From: Acidobacteriaceae bacterium
GTDB lineage: Bacteria; Acidobacteriota; Terriglobia; Terriglobales; Acidobacteriaceae
Length of the DNA stretch: 34,351 nucleotides
Direction of reading: 5' to 3'
NCBI GenBank assembly: GCA_003142015.1
Contig: PLOI01000063.1
Coordinates: 708 to 35,058 of the forward strand
The notes under the pieces were generated by a model. It did no database searches. It had not been told where the DNA came from and saw nothing but the letters and a program-made list of their open reading frames with translations. The position numbers were made by a program, and so were the translations under genes. This document shows positions 15,581 to 23,858 of this stretch, piece by piece. Numbering within the stretch: the first letter of the stretch is position 1; each line of letters opens with the position of its first letter.

Positions 15581-16561
15581 ATGAGGCGGTATTCGATGCA
15601 TAGAAATTGGCCTGTTACGCAATTGCCGATAAGTGCGGCTCCGGGCAAGAGGCCGGGGTTGCGAGTTGGTTTGATGTTACTGCTGGGCGCAGGTATGCTA
15701 TGCGTCCCCGTGCTGGCGGCTCCGGCATCCGCCGCTAAGCCTGCTACCGCGCAGACCAAAGACACCGCGGCCGCGGATTATGTGGGCACCGAAACCTGTG
15801 CAACCTGCCACGAAGAAGTGGTGAAAGGGTTCGCCAACAATCCTCACACCAAGCTGGCCCTTGAACACGGCAAGAACGGGGTCACCTGTGAGAACTGTCA
15901 CGGCGCAGGCAAGGGGCACGTTGAAGGCGGTGGCGACATAACCAAGATTTTCGACCCTGCCAAGGCTACGCCTAAAGAGGTAAACGAGAATTGCCTTGGT
16001 TGTCACGCCGGCACACACCCCAACTTTGATCGTTCGCCTCACGCCAAGGCGGGGGTAAGCTGCATCAGTTGCCACAACGTCCACAAAAGCGCCACCCCGG
16101 AGTTCCTGCTCAAGGCCTCAGAGCCCGCGCTCTGCTTCCAGTGCCACACCGACGTGAAGCCGGCGTTCGATATGCCGTTCCACCATCCGGTGAACGAAGG
16201 CGTGGTCAAATGCAACGACTGTCACGACGTTCACGGCACCTTTGGGAATAACAACCTGAGGTCCACGGCCGATCAGAATATGGTTTGCACCAAGTGCCAC
16301 ACCGATGTGCGCGGTCCTTTCGTTTACGAGCACGCAGCGGTCAAGGCGGAGGGATGCCTGGCCTGCCACACTCCGCACGGCTCGCAGAACCCCCGGCTGC
16401 TGAATATGCCCAGCGTCGGCATGCTGTGCAACCAGTGTCATAGCCCGGTTGCCGCAGGCACAGTGCACGGGATGAGCTCAGGATCGGCGGATCTGCCGCC
16501 CTGTATCGCCTGCCACACCTTTATCCATGGGTCCAACCTCAATCAGGCGTTTCTCAAGTAA
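15581..16561 (+). CDS. DmsE/MtrA-type decaheme c-type cytochrome
   Basis: A 326-residue periplasmic cytochrome with exactly ten CxxCH heme motifs: CATCH, CENCH, CLGCH, CISCH, CFQCH, CNDCH, CTKCH, CLACH, CNQCH and CIACH. The length is close to that of Shewanella MtrA. In this family ten hemes form a wire that passes through an outer-membrane porin and carries electrons between periplasm and cell surface. A signal peptide with hydrophobic core LMLLLGAGMLCVPVLAA spans about residues 30-47. The ATG at 15596 is an alternative start supported by GAGG at 15583-15586. The PioB/MtrB-type porin gene follows 122 bases later, as in mtrAB, mtoAB and pioAB loci. The upstream operator suggests Crp/Fnr control. 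Confidence 0.93.
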   Translation: MRRYSMHRNWPVTQLPISAAPGKRPGLRVGLMLLLGAGMLCVPVLAAPASAAKPATAQTKDTAAADYVGTETCATCHEEVVKGFANNPHTKLALEHGKNGVTCENCHGAGKGHVEGGGDITKIFDPAKATPKEVNENCLGCHAGTHPNFDRSPHAKAGVSCISCHNVHKSATPEFLLKASEPALCFQCHTDVKPAFDMPFHHPVNEGVVKCNDCHDVHGTFGNNNLRSTADQNMVCTKCHTDVRGPFVYEHAAVKAEGCLACHTPHGSQNPRLLNMPSVGMLCNQCHSPVAAGTVHGMSSGSADLPPCIACHTFIHGSNLNQAFLK

Positions 16562-16683
16562 TGGAGCTCGGTCGCGCCCTCTAGACCCATCGGGCGGCGC
16601 GGCCCGGATCCCGTAGCAACTTGGCACACGAGTTCAAGATCTTCGATGTCAGCAACAATGCTCTTTTTCAAGTGAGGCTTCAT

Positions 16684-19365
16684 ATGAGGAACACAGGCTG
16701 GTTTTCCCGGCTGTTCAATCAACAGCCCTCCACCGCAATGATCCGGCGCATAACTGGGGGCGTTGGAGTAGCCGTTTTAATGATGATGACGGGCATTGCT
16801 GCCGCCCAAAACCCGACCGCTCAAATTCCAACGCCGGACTCACAGATGTCCATCCCTGATGGGTACTCGGCCCATGGGACAGTGGACTTGGGTGGGCACA
16901 TGGCCGGCATCACGGGCAGCACCGCCATGTACGATACGCTGGTCAACATTCAGTCCGGGCCGCGCGTGCTTGGCGAGACCTTTGAGATGCATGCGCTGCC
17001 GGGCAACAAGCACACCCTTTTCGATTCCCTCAGCGCCATAGGCGACGGGTTCGGCGGCGATCCGAACAGCTTTTCCAAGCTGGACTTCCATAAGGGGAAG
17101 ATCTACGAGTTCTCGGGAACCTTCCGTCGCGACCGCCAGTACTTCGACTACGACCTGCTGGGCAACCCGAATATCCCCTCCGGGGTAACGGTCCCTTACG
17201 GAAAGACCGCCGGCGTGCCTACCACCGCGGCGCTTACGTGGCCGCAGGTTAACCAGTCGCCGGTGATGTTCAACACCGTGCGTCGCATGACGGACACCAA
17301 CCTCACCCTCTTTCCGCTGTCGACGGTGACCTTTCGAGTGGAATACTCGCATAATATCTTCCAGGGTCCGAGCCTGACCCCCGGTGAATCTGTCGGCAAG
17401 TACGATTCCCTGCTACAGGAGTTTGAGCGCAATAGCACCGACGATTTCACGGGGGCAATCGATTGGAAGCCCCTGCAGGGCACCAAGCTGACCTTTGAAG
17501 AGGAGATTGACCACTACAAGACAGACTCCTATTTCACCCTGGCCCCCAGCGACTTCATCGCGCAAGAGGCCGATGGAACGCCGGTCTCGCTGGGCGATTG
17601 GAACAGCACGTCTGCCCCCTACAGTATCTCTGCCTGCAATACGGGCAGCATGGGCAGCGCGTACACCAACGCAACCAACTACACCATCTTCTCGGCCCCG
17701 CAAACCACCGGCGGCCTGCCTATCATCAACCCGGCCTGCGATGTGGTTACGAGCTATCTGCGTTCGCAGCCCACGCGCATTCTCTACCCCACGGAGACCT
17801 TCCGGTTCCAAAGCACAAGCATCAAGAACGTCACGATGAACGGAGATTTCCGCTACACCAAAGCAAACATGAACCTCCCCAACTACTACGAGAACTTCCA
17901 GGGTCTGGTGGGGGAGTCCGCCACTGCTGCGGGAGTCACCCCCGCATACCCCGCGCAGGCAATCCGCTCTGCCACGTTTACAGGCAGCGCGACGGCAAAG
18001 CGGGAGGTAGTATCTGCCGACTATGGCTTCGTCTGGCAGGCGACAAAGACGGTCAGTCTCTCCGATCAGGTTGACTACTCCAATGTCCATCAGCCCGGCA
18101 CCTCCAACATCTCGTTAGGGATCACAGCAAATACGTCCACGAACCCGAATGAAACCATCAACTACTCGGGTACGCTGGGTCCCGGATCCAATCTAAGTGT
18201 CGAGGGCAGCGCCAACGGCACCGCCCTGCCGGACTACTTCGGTCAGCGGTTCCTGACCAATAACCTGACGGGGAGTTGGGACGCCTTGCCGCGCACGACG
18301 CTCTCGCTCACCTATCGTTACCGTACGCACATGATCGCCGAGGGCGACCAATCGGCCGGGGGCGGCAATCCCGGCAACATTCCGATACCCGTGAGTGCGA
18401 CGAGTGGCGGAACAGTGACCATCAACGAAAACGGCGGAATCTTCAACGCCGCCGTGCGTCCCACCAACGATTGGGATGTCAATGGCACGGTCGAGGTGCT
18501 TTACGACGACAACGCCTTCACCCCGGTCGGTCCGCGGCAAACCAAGCACTACAGAGTGCATACCCTCTACAGGCCGAAGCCCTGGGCCACGCTCTCCGGC
18601 GCCTTTAACGACCTGGAACGGCATAACAACACCAACAACGCCCAGGTCGACATAGCGGCAGGCGGTTTGTACTACGGACCGATCGATCATGTCGATCACA
18701 GCCGGGTTACGAGCCTGGGTGCGGTGCTGACGCCCAACGAGCACTATGGGGTCGATTTCAACTACGCCCATAGCGATGTCTATACGGCGACCAACACTTG
18801 CTATACCAGTGGCGCTGCGGGCGCTTCTTACCCCGGCACTGCCTCGGCTGGGGTCACCGGTGTGCCGAACGTCTATGCGAATGGCGTCTGCGGGGGCGTG
18901 TTCGCACGCGGAACCACCACGCCTGTGGACTGGTATGCCAGGGATTTCATGGATGCTCCCACGCAGTACGGTTCGGTGGCTCTCGCCCTGTCCCCCATCG
19001 ACAAGATCCACTCCCACATTGGTTATCGTGTCAGCTCGGTGAACGGCAATCAATTCTTCAAAGACGCGCGCGATGTCAAGGGATCGCTCGACTCAACCTA
19101 TCAGTCTCCCTTTGTCAATCTTGCATGGACGGTCCATACCGGATTGATTCTGAGAGCGGAATACAACTTCTACGGCTACGGCGAGGGCGGTCCTTCCGGC
19201 GCGGCGTTGTGCAGCACTTCAACGTCGGCCACCGCAGTCGCTATTCCGTGCAACTCTTCCACGATTACCGGCCCGACCGGTCTGACCGAATCGCCTTCCG
19301 GTCTGACCGCACCTCGGAACTTTCATGCAAATAACGTGACCCTCGGAGTTCATTTCGCGTTCTAA
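16684..19365 (+). CDS. MtrB/PioB family decaheme-associated outer-membrane beta-barrel
   Basis: An 893-residue outer-membrane protein that should form the sheath around the decaheme cytochrome encoded just upstream. After a signal peptide (MIRRITG..., ending A-A-A-Q near residue 40) most of the chain is alternating polar/hydrophobic strands with long Ser/Thr/Asn/Gly-rich loops, and it ends in phenylalanine (LGVHFAF), the usual recognition signal for the barrel assembly machinery. It is longer than Shewanella MtrB (~700), with extra loop sequence. No N-terminal CxxC like that of Shewanella MtrB is visible; instead three cysteine pairs sit in putative surface loops. GAGG about 6 bases before the ATG at 16684 supports the start. 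A strong stem-loop follows the stop. Confidence 0.88.
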   Translation: MRNTGWFSRLFNQQPSTAMIRRITGGVGVAVLMMMTGIAAAQNPTAQIPTPDSQMSIPDGYSAHGTVDLGGHMAGITGSTAMYDTLVNIQSGPRVLGETFEMHALPGNKHTLFDSLSAIGDGFGGDPNSFSKLDFHKGKIYEFSGTFRRDRQYFDYDLLGNPNIPSGVTVPYGKTAGVPTTAALTWPQVNQSPVMFNTVRRMTDTNLTLFPLSTVTFRVEYSHNIFQGPSLTPGESVGKYDSLLQEFERNSTDDFTGAIDWKPLQGTKLTFEEEIDHYKTDSYFTLAPSDFIAQEADGTPVSLGDWNSTSAPYSISACNTGSMGSAYTNATNYTIFSAPQTTGGLPIINPACDVVTSYLRSQPTRILYPTETFRFQSTSIKNVTMNGDFRYTKANMNLPNYYENFQGLVGESATAAGVTPAYPAQAIRSATFTGSATAKREVVSADYGFVWQATKTVSLSDQVDYSNVHQPGTSNISLGITANTSTNPNETINYSGTLGPGSNLSVEGSANGTALPDYFGQRFLTNNLTGSWDALPRTTLSLTYRYRTHMIAEGDQSAGGGNPGNIPIPVSATSGGTVTINENGGIFNAAVRPTNDWDVNGTVEVLYDDNAFTPVGPRQTKHYRVHTLYRPKPWATLSGAFNDLERHNNTNNAQVDIAAGGLYYGPIDHVDHSRVTSLGAVLTPNEHYGVDFNYAHSDVYTATNTCYTSGAAGASYPGTASAGVTGVPNVYANGVCGGVFARGTTTPVDWYARDFMDAPTQYGSVALALSPIDKIHSHIGYRVSSVNGNQFFKDARDVKGSLDSTYQSPFVNLAWTVHTGLILRAEYNFYGYGEGGPSGAALCSTSTSATAVAIPCNSSTITGPTGLTESPSGLTAPRNFHANNVTLGVHFAF

Positions 19366-19391
19366 TTCCGTGTGTTGATCGAGTAAGGCAC

Positions 19392-19432
19392 AATCGGCGC
19401 AGTTCCCTTGATGCAAGGGAGTTGCGCCGATT
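19392..19432 (+). terminator. Strong stem-loop after the barrel gene
   Basis: AATCGGCGCA (19392-19401) pairs with TGCGCCGATT (19423-19432). Inside, TCCCTTG (19404-19410) pairs with CAAGGGA (19414-19420) around a 3-base loop, with a GT/GT internal mismatch. It begins 26 bases after the stop. There is no long T-run, so it may be an attenuator or mRNA-end stabiliser as much as a terminator. Confidence 0.65.
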
Positions 19433-19575
19433 CTTGTGAGATGGCACCTTATTGCCATTTCGATTGCTTCCCCAGCGACTGGCGCCTATCGCCGGGGTTA
19501 AAGTATAAGGAAGCAAGCACTCGGCAGGGGATTCTCCCGCGCGACCCGGCCGACAGAATTTCAAGGAGAGTTGCA

Positions 19576-19893
19576 ATGACAAAGATGATCCGTTCCCTCT
19601 TGGTGTTGGCCGTAGTAGCGTGTCTGGCCGGTGCCGTGGGCTTCGCCCAATCCTCTGGTGAAGCGACCTACAAAGCCAAGTGCGCAATGTGCCACGGAGC
19701 CACGGGCGTCCCCAGCGCGGGGATGGCCAAGGCGATGGGCGTGAAGCCGGCCTCCGATCCCGCCATTAAGAAGCTGACCGCGGCCGAGATGTTTACCTCT
19801 GTCAAGAATGGCAAGGGCAAGATGAAGCCGATTGCCGGGCTCAGCGAAGCACAGATCAAGGACGCGGTGTCTTACTACCGCGGCTTGAAGTAA
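19576..19893 (+). CDS. Small class I c-type cytochrome
   Basis: A 105-residue periplasmic monoheme cytochrome. A cleavable signal peptide (MTKMIRSLLVLAVVACLAGAVGFAQ) is followed by one heme motif, CAMCH, near residue 37. The likely distal ligand is the methionine in KGKMKPI near residue 85, as in cytochrome c6/c551-like proteins, and the chain ends with the family's closing helix (EAQIKDAVSYYRGL). It probably shuttles electrons in the periplasm between the inner-membrane multiheme protein encoded next and the decaheme cytochrome. AAGGAG at 19563-19568 sets the start. Stem-loops flank the gene on both sides, so it may be expressed at its own level. Confidence 0.92.
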   Translation: MTKMIRSLLVLAVVACLAGAVGFAQSSGEATYKAKCAMCHGATGVPSAGMAKAMGVKPASDPAIKKLTAAEMFTSVKNGKGKMKPIAGLSEAQIKDAVSYYRGLK

Positions 19894-19923
19894 GGTTACA
19901 ATCGGAACGAGAAGTCAAACAAG

Positions 19924-19943
19924 GCCCGCCGATCTCGGCGGGC
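19924..19943 (+). terminator. Hairpin after the small cytochrome gene
   Basis: GCCCGCCGA (19924-19932) and TCGGCGGGC (19935-19943) form a GC-rich inverted repeat, followed by the T-rich TGTCTATTT. It lies 31 bases after the stop and just before the next start at 19967, so it is either a leaky terminator or an attenuator. Confidence 0.6.
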
Positions 19944-19966
19944 TGTCTATTTGAGAATGGGGGTAG

Positions 19967-21400
19967 GTGCCAGTGTTTCAAAAATTCCGTGAAGGCTGGG
20001 TGCGTCCGGCGCTGTTTTTCGGCAACAATCCCATCAGCCTGGCCGGCGGAGCCATTACCACTGCCTCCGGCGTGACCATGATCGCCTATTGGCTGGTGGA
20101 GATCTTTGGCCGCCCCAACGACAATCCATACCTCGGCATCATCTTCTTCCTGCTTCTGCCCGGCCTGTTTATCGCCGGATTGGCGCTGATCCCGATAGGC
20201 GTGTGGGTGCGCCGCAGAAAGCTGCAAAAGGCCGGGCAGATTCCGGCCGAATTTCCCAAAATCGATTTAAACGACCGCATCTTCCGCCATGGACTCGATA
20301 TCGTTCTGGTGGCTACCATCATGAACCTGCTCGTGGTCTCTGTCGCCAGTTATCGCGGCGCGGCCTACATGGATTCGCCGCAGTTCTGCGGCCAGTCGTG
20401 CCACGTGATGCACCCGGAGTACACGGCCTACAAAATCGCGGCGCACTCGCATGTGGACTGCGTAGCCTGCCACATCGGCTCGGGCGCGGCTTCGTACTTT
20501 GCCGCCAAGGTGAACGGTACCAAGCAGATTCTTGAGGTCACGTTTGATCGCTACCCTACGCCGATTCCTTCGCCGGTTGAGAGCCTGCGCCCGGCGCGAT
20601 ACATCTGCGAGGGCTGTCACACGCCAGCCCGGTTCGTTGGCGAAAAACTGCTGGTGAAGTCGAGCTTTGCCGACGACGAAAAGAATACCGAGACCCAGAC
20701 TGTGGTCGTGTTGCACCTTGGCGGGCTCGATGGACTCTCGCATCTGACCGGAATTCACGGCGTTCATCTGGGCCACATCGAGTACATCGCCACCGATCCT
20801 ACTCGAACCACCATCCCCTGGGTGCAGAAGCGGAACGCCGACGGATCGGAGACGGTCTATGCTGCGTCCGCGCTCAACGGCGCAACTCCCCAGGGCGAGC
20901 GGCGGGTGATGGACTGCATCGACTGCCACAACCGCGCGGCACATCCCTTTGTGACCGCGGAGGAAGCCCTCAACCAGGCTATGGCCGACGGCCCGGTGAG
21001 TCCGGAGTTGCCTTGGATTCACAAAGAGGGGCTGGTGCTGCTGAAGGCCACCTACGCCAGCCAGGTCGAAGCGCGCACCAGGATTCCCGCGCAGCTTGAG
21101 GCCTTCTATCGCTCCGAGCATCCCGAGGTGATGGCCACGCAGGCCAATCTTGTCAAACGGGCCGGAGATGGACTGGTGACCCTTTACAGCCAGAATGTCT
21201 TTCCCTTTATGAAGTTGACCTGGGGAACGCATCCCAACCACATCGGACATATGAGCTATCCAGGCTGCTTCCGCTGCCACGATGGCGATCACATGGCCAA
21301 GGATGGCTCGGCCATTCCTCAGGACTGCTCGGTCTGCCACAACCTTCTGGCAGTGGACGAATCCAAGCCCAAAGTCCTTTCCGATCTCGGTATTCAATAA
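19967..21400 (+). CDS. NapC/NirT-type inner-membrane multiheme cytochrome c (ImcH-like)
   Basis: A 477-residue protein with three N-terminal membrane helices (about residues 24-48, 54-82 and 108-135) and a periplasmic multiheme domain. Five standard heme motifs are present (CVACH, CEGCH, CIDCH, CFRCH, CSVCH), plus one with an extra residue, CGQSCH, placed where NapC/NrfH-type proteins have their first heme near the membrane. The layout resembles ImcH of Geobacter, which passes electrons from the quinone pool to periplasmic carriers for high-potential extracellular acceptors. Here it would feed, or be fed by, the small cytochrome and the decaheme/barrel conduit upstream. Start codons are GTG at 19967 or GTG at 19973; neither has a strong ribosome site. 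Confidence 0.87.
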   Translation: MPVFQKFREGWVRPALFFGNNPISLAGGAITTASGVTMIAYWLVEIFGRPNDNPYLGIIFFLLLPGLFIAGLALIPIGVWVRRRKLQKAGQIPAEFPKIDLNDRIFRHGLDIVLVATIMNLLVVSVASYRGAAYMDSPQFCGQSCHVMHPEYTAYKIAAHSHVDCVACHIGSGAASYFAAKVNGTKQILEVTFDRYPTPIPSPVESLRPARYICEGCHTPARFVGEKLLVKSSFADDEKNTETQTVVVLHLGGLDGLSHLTGIHGVHLGHIEYIATDPTRTTIPWVQKRNADGSETVYAASALNGATPQGERRVMDCIDCHNRAAHPFVTAEEALNQAMADGPVSPELPWIHKEGLVLLKATYASQVEARTRIPAQLEAFYRSEHPEVMATQANLVKRAGDGLVTLYSQNVFPFMKLTWGTHPNHIGHMSYPGCFRCHDGDHMAKDGSAIPQDCSVCHNLLAVDESKPKVLSDLGIQ

Positions 21401-21426
21401 GCCGGCTACGCACAACAGATCCGTGC

Positions 21427-21462
21427 CCCATCCTTTCGCCTTCTTTCTCGCGAAAGGGTGGG
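21427..21462. repeat. Palindromic repeat / terminator-like hairpin
   Basis: CCCATCCTTTCGC (21427-21439) pairs with GCGAAAGGGTGGG (21450-21462) with one mismatch over 13 positions (a T opposite G, so a wobble pair in RNA), around a pyrimidine-rich 10-base loop. It lies 26 bases after the multiheme gene. I recall CCCACCCTTTCGC-type palindromes as common acidobacterial repeats; this is from memory. It could also end transcription of the cytochrome cluster. Confidence 0.55.
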
Positions 21463-21561
21463 TAACCGGCAATCTCACGACGCCCCCGTTCTCTCACACC
21501 GCACGGACCCCAACCCCGATATGGTAGGCTGGCTTGTCAGTTTGAAGGAGCCAGATTTCTC

Positions 21562-23028
21562 ATGTCTTCCAGCCATCCCTTTCATTTCAATCTTGTAGTC
21601 GCGGCCCATGCCGCCATGATCGAGCACGGTTTCCAGCCCGATTTTCCCGCCGGAACCGACAAGGAACTCGGCGCAATCCAGGCCCATCCCGAGCCTCCCG
21701 CCGTAGCCGGAATTCAGGACTTGCGCAGCCTGCTCTGGTCCTCAATCGACAACGATACCTCCAAAGATCTCGACCAGATTGAGTGGGCCGAGCAATTGCC
21801 CGATGGCCGCATCCGCGTGCTCATCGGCGTGGCTGACGTAGACGTGCGCGTGGTTGAGGGATCAATCATCGACGGTCACGCCAAGAGCGAAACCACCTCG
21901 GTCTACACCGGCGTCAGGGTCTTTCCCATGCTGCCTGCCGAACTCTCGGAGGGCATCACTTCGCTCAACGAGAACGAGGATCGCGTGGCGCTGGTCATCG
22001 AGTATGCCGTGGATAAGGCAGGTACGGCCACTGACGGCAAAGCCTATCGCGCGCTGGTCCACAACCGCGCGCAACTGGCCTACAACAGCGTGGGAGCATG
22101 GCTCGAGGGCAAAGGTCCCGCGCCGGCCAAGGTAGCCGCCAACGCCGATCTGGCGGCGCAGCTCAAGCTCCAGGACACGGCCGCTCAGCGCATGGTCGAT
22201 GGACGTTTCCAGCACGGCGCGCTTGATCTGGAAACCATCGAAACCCGCCCCGTGATGCTGGCCGACGATGCGGTCGAGATCGTGCGCCTGACCAAGAACC
22301 GCGCCACCTCGCTCATCGAAGAATTCATGGTGGCGGCCAACGGCGTTATCGCACGCACCTTCGAAGACGCCGGCGTGGCCTCCATTCGCCGCATCGTGCG
22401 CACGCCCAAGCGTTGGGACCGCATCGTCGAGCTGGCCCAGGGCCTGGGCACAACTTTGCCCGCCGAACCCGACTCGAAGGCTCTGAATGATTTTCTGTTG
22501 GCGCAGAAGCGGAAGGACCCCGACCACTTCCCGGACCTCTCGCTGGCCACGGTCAAGCTGATGGGCCCTGGCGAGTACGTGCTCGTCAAGCCCAACGAGG
22601 TTTCTCCCGGCCACTTCGGCCTCGCCGTGCAGGACTACACTCACTCCACCGCGCCCAACCGCCGCTTTCCCGATATGGTGACGCAGCGGCTGATGAAGGC
22701 CTGGCTCGCCAAGGCGCCCCAGCCTTACTCCGTCGACGATCTCAACGCCATTGCCGTTCGTTGCACGCTGATGGAAGACAACGCCCGCAAGGTTGAGCGC
22801 GAAATGCAGAAGCGCATCGCCGCTGTCGTGCTGCACCCGCGCATCGGCCAAAGCTTCCCCGCCATCGTCACCGGCGTCAACCATTACGGCACCTTCGTCC
22901 GCACCCTCGACCCGCACGTGGATGGCATGGTCGTCCAGGGCGGCAAGGGCCTCGACGTAGGCGACAGGGTGACTGTCAAACTGATCTCCACCGATCCACA
23001 GCGCGGGTTTATTGACTTCGCGGTGTGA
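21562..23028 (+). CDS. RNB-domain exoribonuclease with C-terminal S1 domain
   Basis: A 488-residue cytoplasmic 3'-5' exoribonuclease of the RNase II/R superfamily. The RNB domain starts near residue 45; the metal-binding segment is SIDNDTSKDLDQIE, where E. coli RNase II has D-M-D-D. The last acidic position is therefore Gln72, a form I associate with the short Deinococcus DR0020-like branch. Further RNB motifs include HSTAPNRRFPDMVTQRL. An S1 RNA-binding domain closes the protein (from about residue 425, FPAIVTGVNHYGTFVR). There are no N-terminal cold-shock domains, so it is shorter than RNase R. AAGGAG at 21545-21550 precedes the ATG. Confidence 0.9.
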   Translation: MSSSHPFHFNLVVAAHAAMIEHGFQPDFPAGTDKELGAIQAHPEPPAVAGIQDLRSLLWSSIDNDTSKDLDQIEWAEQLPDGRIRVLIGVADVDVRVVEGSIIDGHAKSETTSVYTGVRVFPMLPAELSEGITSLNENEDRVALVIEYAVDKAGTATDGKAYRALVHNRAQLAYNSVGAWLEGKGPAPAKVAANADLAAQLKLQDTAAQRMVDGRFQHGALDLETIETRPVMLADDAVEIVRLTKNRATSLIEEFMVAANGVIARTFEDAGVASIRRIVRTPKRWDRIVELAQGLGTTLPAEPDSKALNDFLLAQKRKDPDHFPDLSLATVKLMGPGEYVLVKPNEVSPGHFGLAVQDYTHSTAPNRRFPDMVTQRLMKAWLAKAPQPYSVDDLNAIAVRCTLMEDNARKVEREMQKRIAAVVLHPRIGQSFPAIVTGVNHYGTFVRTLDPHVDGMVVQGGKGLDVGDRVTVKLISTDPQRGFIDFAV

Positions 23029-23104
23029 AGGGACGTCCTGGGACGCGCAATGTCGTGATGGCACTCAAATAGGCTGTGAAACCACAGCGAAGGAGAAAGA
23101 GTGT

Positions 23105-23743
23105 ATGAACAAAATGTGCAAGTTTGCGATTGTAGTTGGAACTGGAGCGGCACTGGCTCCTTGGGCTGTGTTCGCGCAGGTTCCGGCAGACCAGCTTGCA
23201 GCAACATCCGTGCCGGCAACGGCAACATCAGCGGCCATTCCGCTCGATCAACAGCCGACCAAAGAACAATTAGCCAAGCTCTTCGAGTTGATACGGGTGC
23301 GCCAACAGGTGCAGTCATTGTTAAAGATGATGCCGGCCATGGTGCAGCAACAGATGCAGGCGCAAGCCAAAACAATAGAGGCCAAACATCCGGAGTGCAA
23401 TCTGTTGAAACCGGAGAATCAAGCCGCCTTCGATAAGGTGATGAGTAAGTTCATGGAAAAGGCACTCAACATCGTCAACATTGACGAGATGCTCGACGAT
23501 ATGACGGTGGTCTACCAGCGCCACGTCAGCAGCACAGATGTGGATGCGCTCATCGCTTTCTACAGTTCGCCGGCCGGCCAGCATCTGCTCGATGCGCAGC
23601 CGATCATCATGAAAGAGTATATGCCTATGGTAATGAAGCGCACTCAGGAGCGTTCCGCCGCACTCATCGAGGGGTTAACTAACGACTTGGAGCAATTTGC
23701 CAAGTCCATCGCGCCGTCTGCGGACAAGCCTGCCGCCAATTAG
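23105..23743 (+). CDS. Exported DUF2059 family protein
   Basis: A 212-residue protein with a signal peptide (MNKMCKFAIVVGTGAALAPWAVFAQ) and a short Ala/Thr/Pro linker. The DUF2059 region occupies roughly residues 110-190, with the characteristic DVDALIAFYSSPAGQHLLDAQP and a following Met/Lys-rich helix. Members are periplasmic helical proteins of unknown function. The longer frame to 23012 overlaps the RNB gene; GAAGGAG at 23089-23095 places the start at 23105. A terminator shared with the converging gdhA lies downstream. Confidence 0.85.
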   Translation: MNKMCKFAIVVGTGAALAPWAVFAQVPADQLAATSVPATATSAAIPLDQQPTKEQLAKLFELIRVRQQVQSLLKMMPAMVQQQMQAQAKTIEAKHPECNLLKPENQAAFDKVMSKFMEKALNIVNIDEMLDDMTVVYQRHVSSTDVDALIAFYSSPAGQHLLDAQPIIMKEYMPMVMKRTQERSAALIEGLTNDLEQFAKSIAPSADKPAAN

Positions 23744-23805
23744 CCTGAAACCAACGGCATCTGCGAATCCCCTCAGCCGCGCTATAACCATCCCTGCAAA
23801 GAAAA

Positions 23806-23835
23806 AACGCGGGAAGGATTGCTCCTTCCCGCGTT
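23806..23835 (-). terminator. Rho-independent terminator, strongest for gdhA, possibly bidirectional
   Basis: AACGCGGGAAGGA (23806-23818) and TCCTTCCCGCGTT (23823-23835) form a perfect 13-bp stem with a 4-base loop. Read on the minus strand it is followed by TTTTTTC, a proper U-tract, 23 bases after the gdhA stop. On the plus strand it is followed by TCAGTTTTG and may also stop transcription from the DUF2059 gene. Confidence 0.85.
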
Positions 23836-23858
23836 CAGTTTTGCAGCGTTGTAAAGGT

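Noticed and set aside
15887-15902. A fourth TGTGA-N6-TCAC match inside the decaheme gene
   Set aside because: It falls on a codon run for T-C-E-N-C-H-G; the heme motif's Cys and His codons (TGT, CAC) create the match by chance, and it is within coding sequence.
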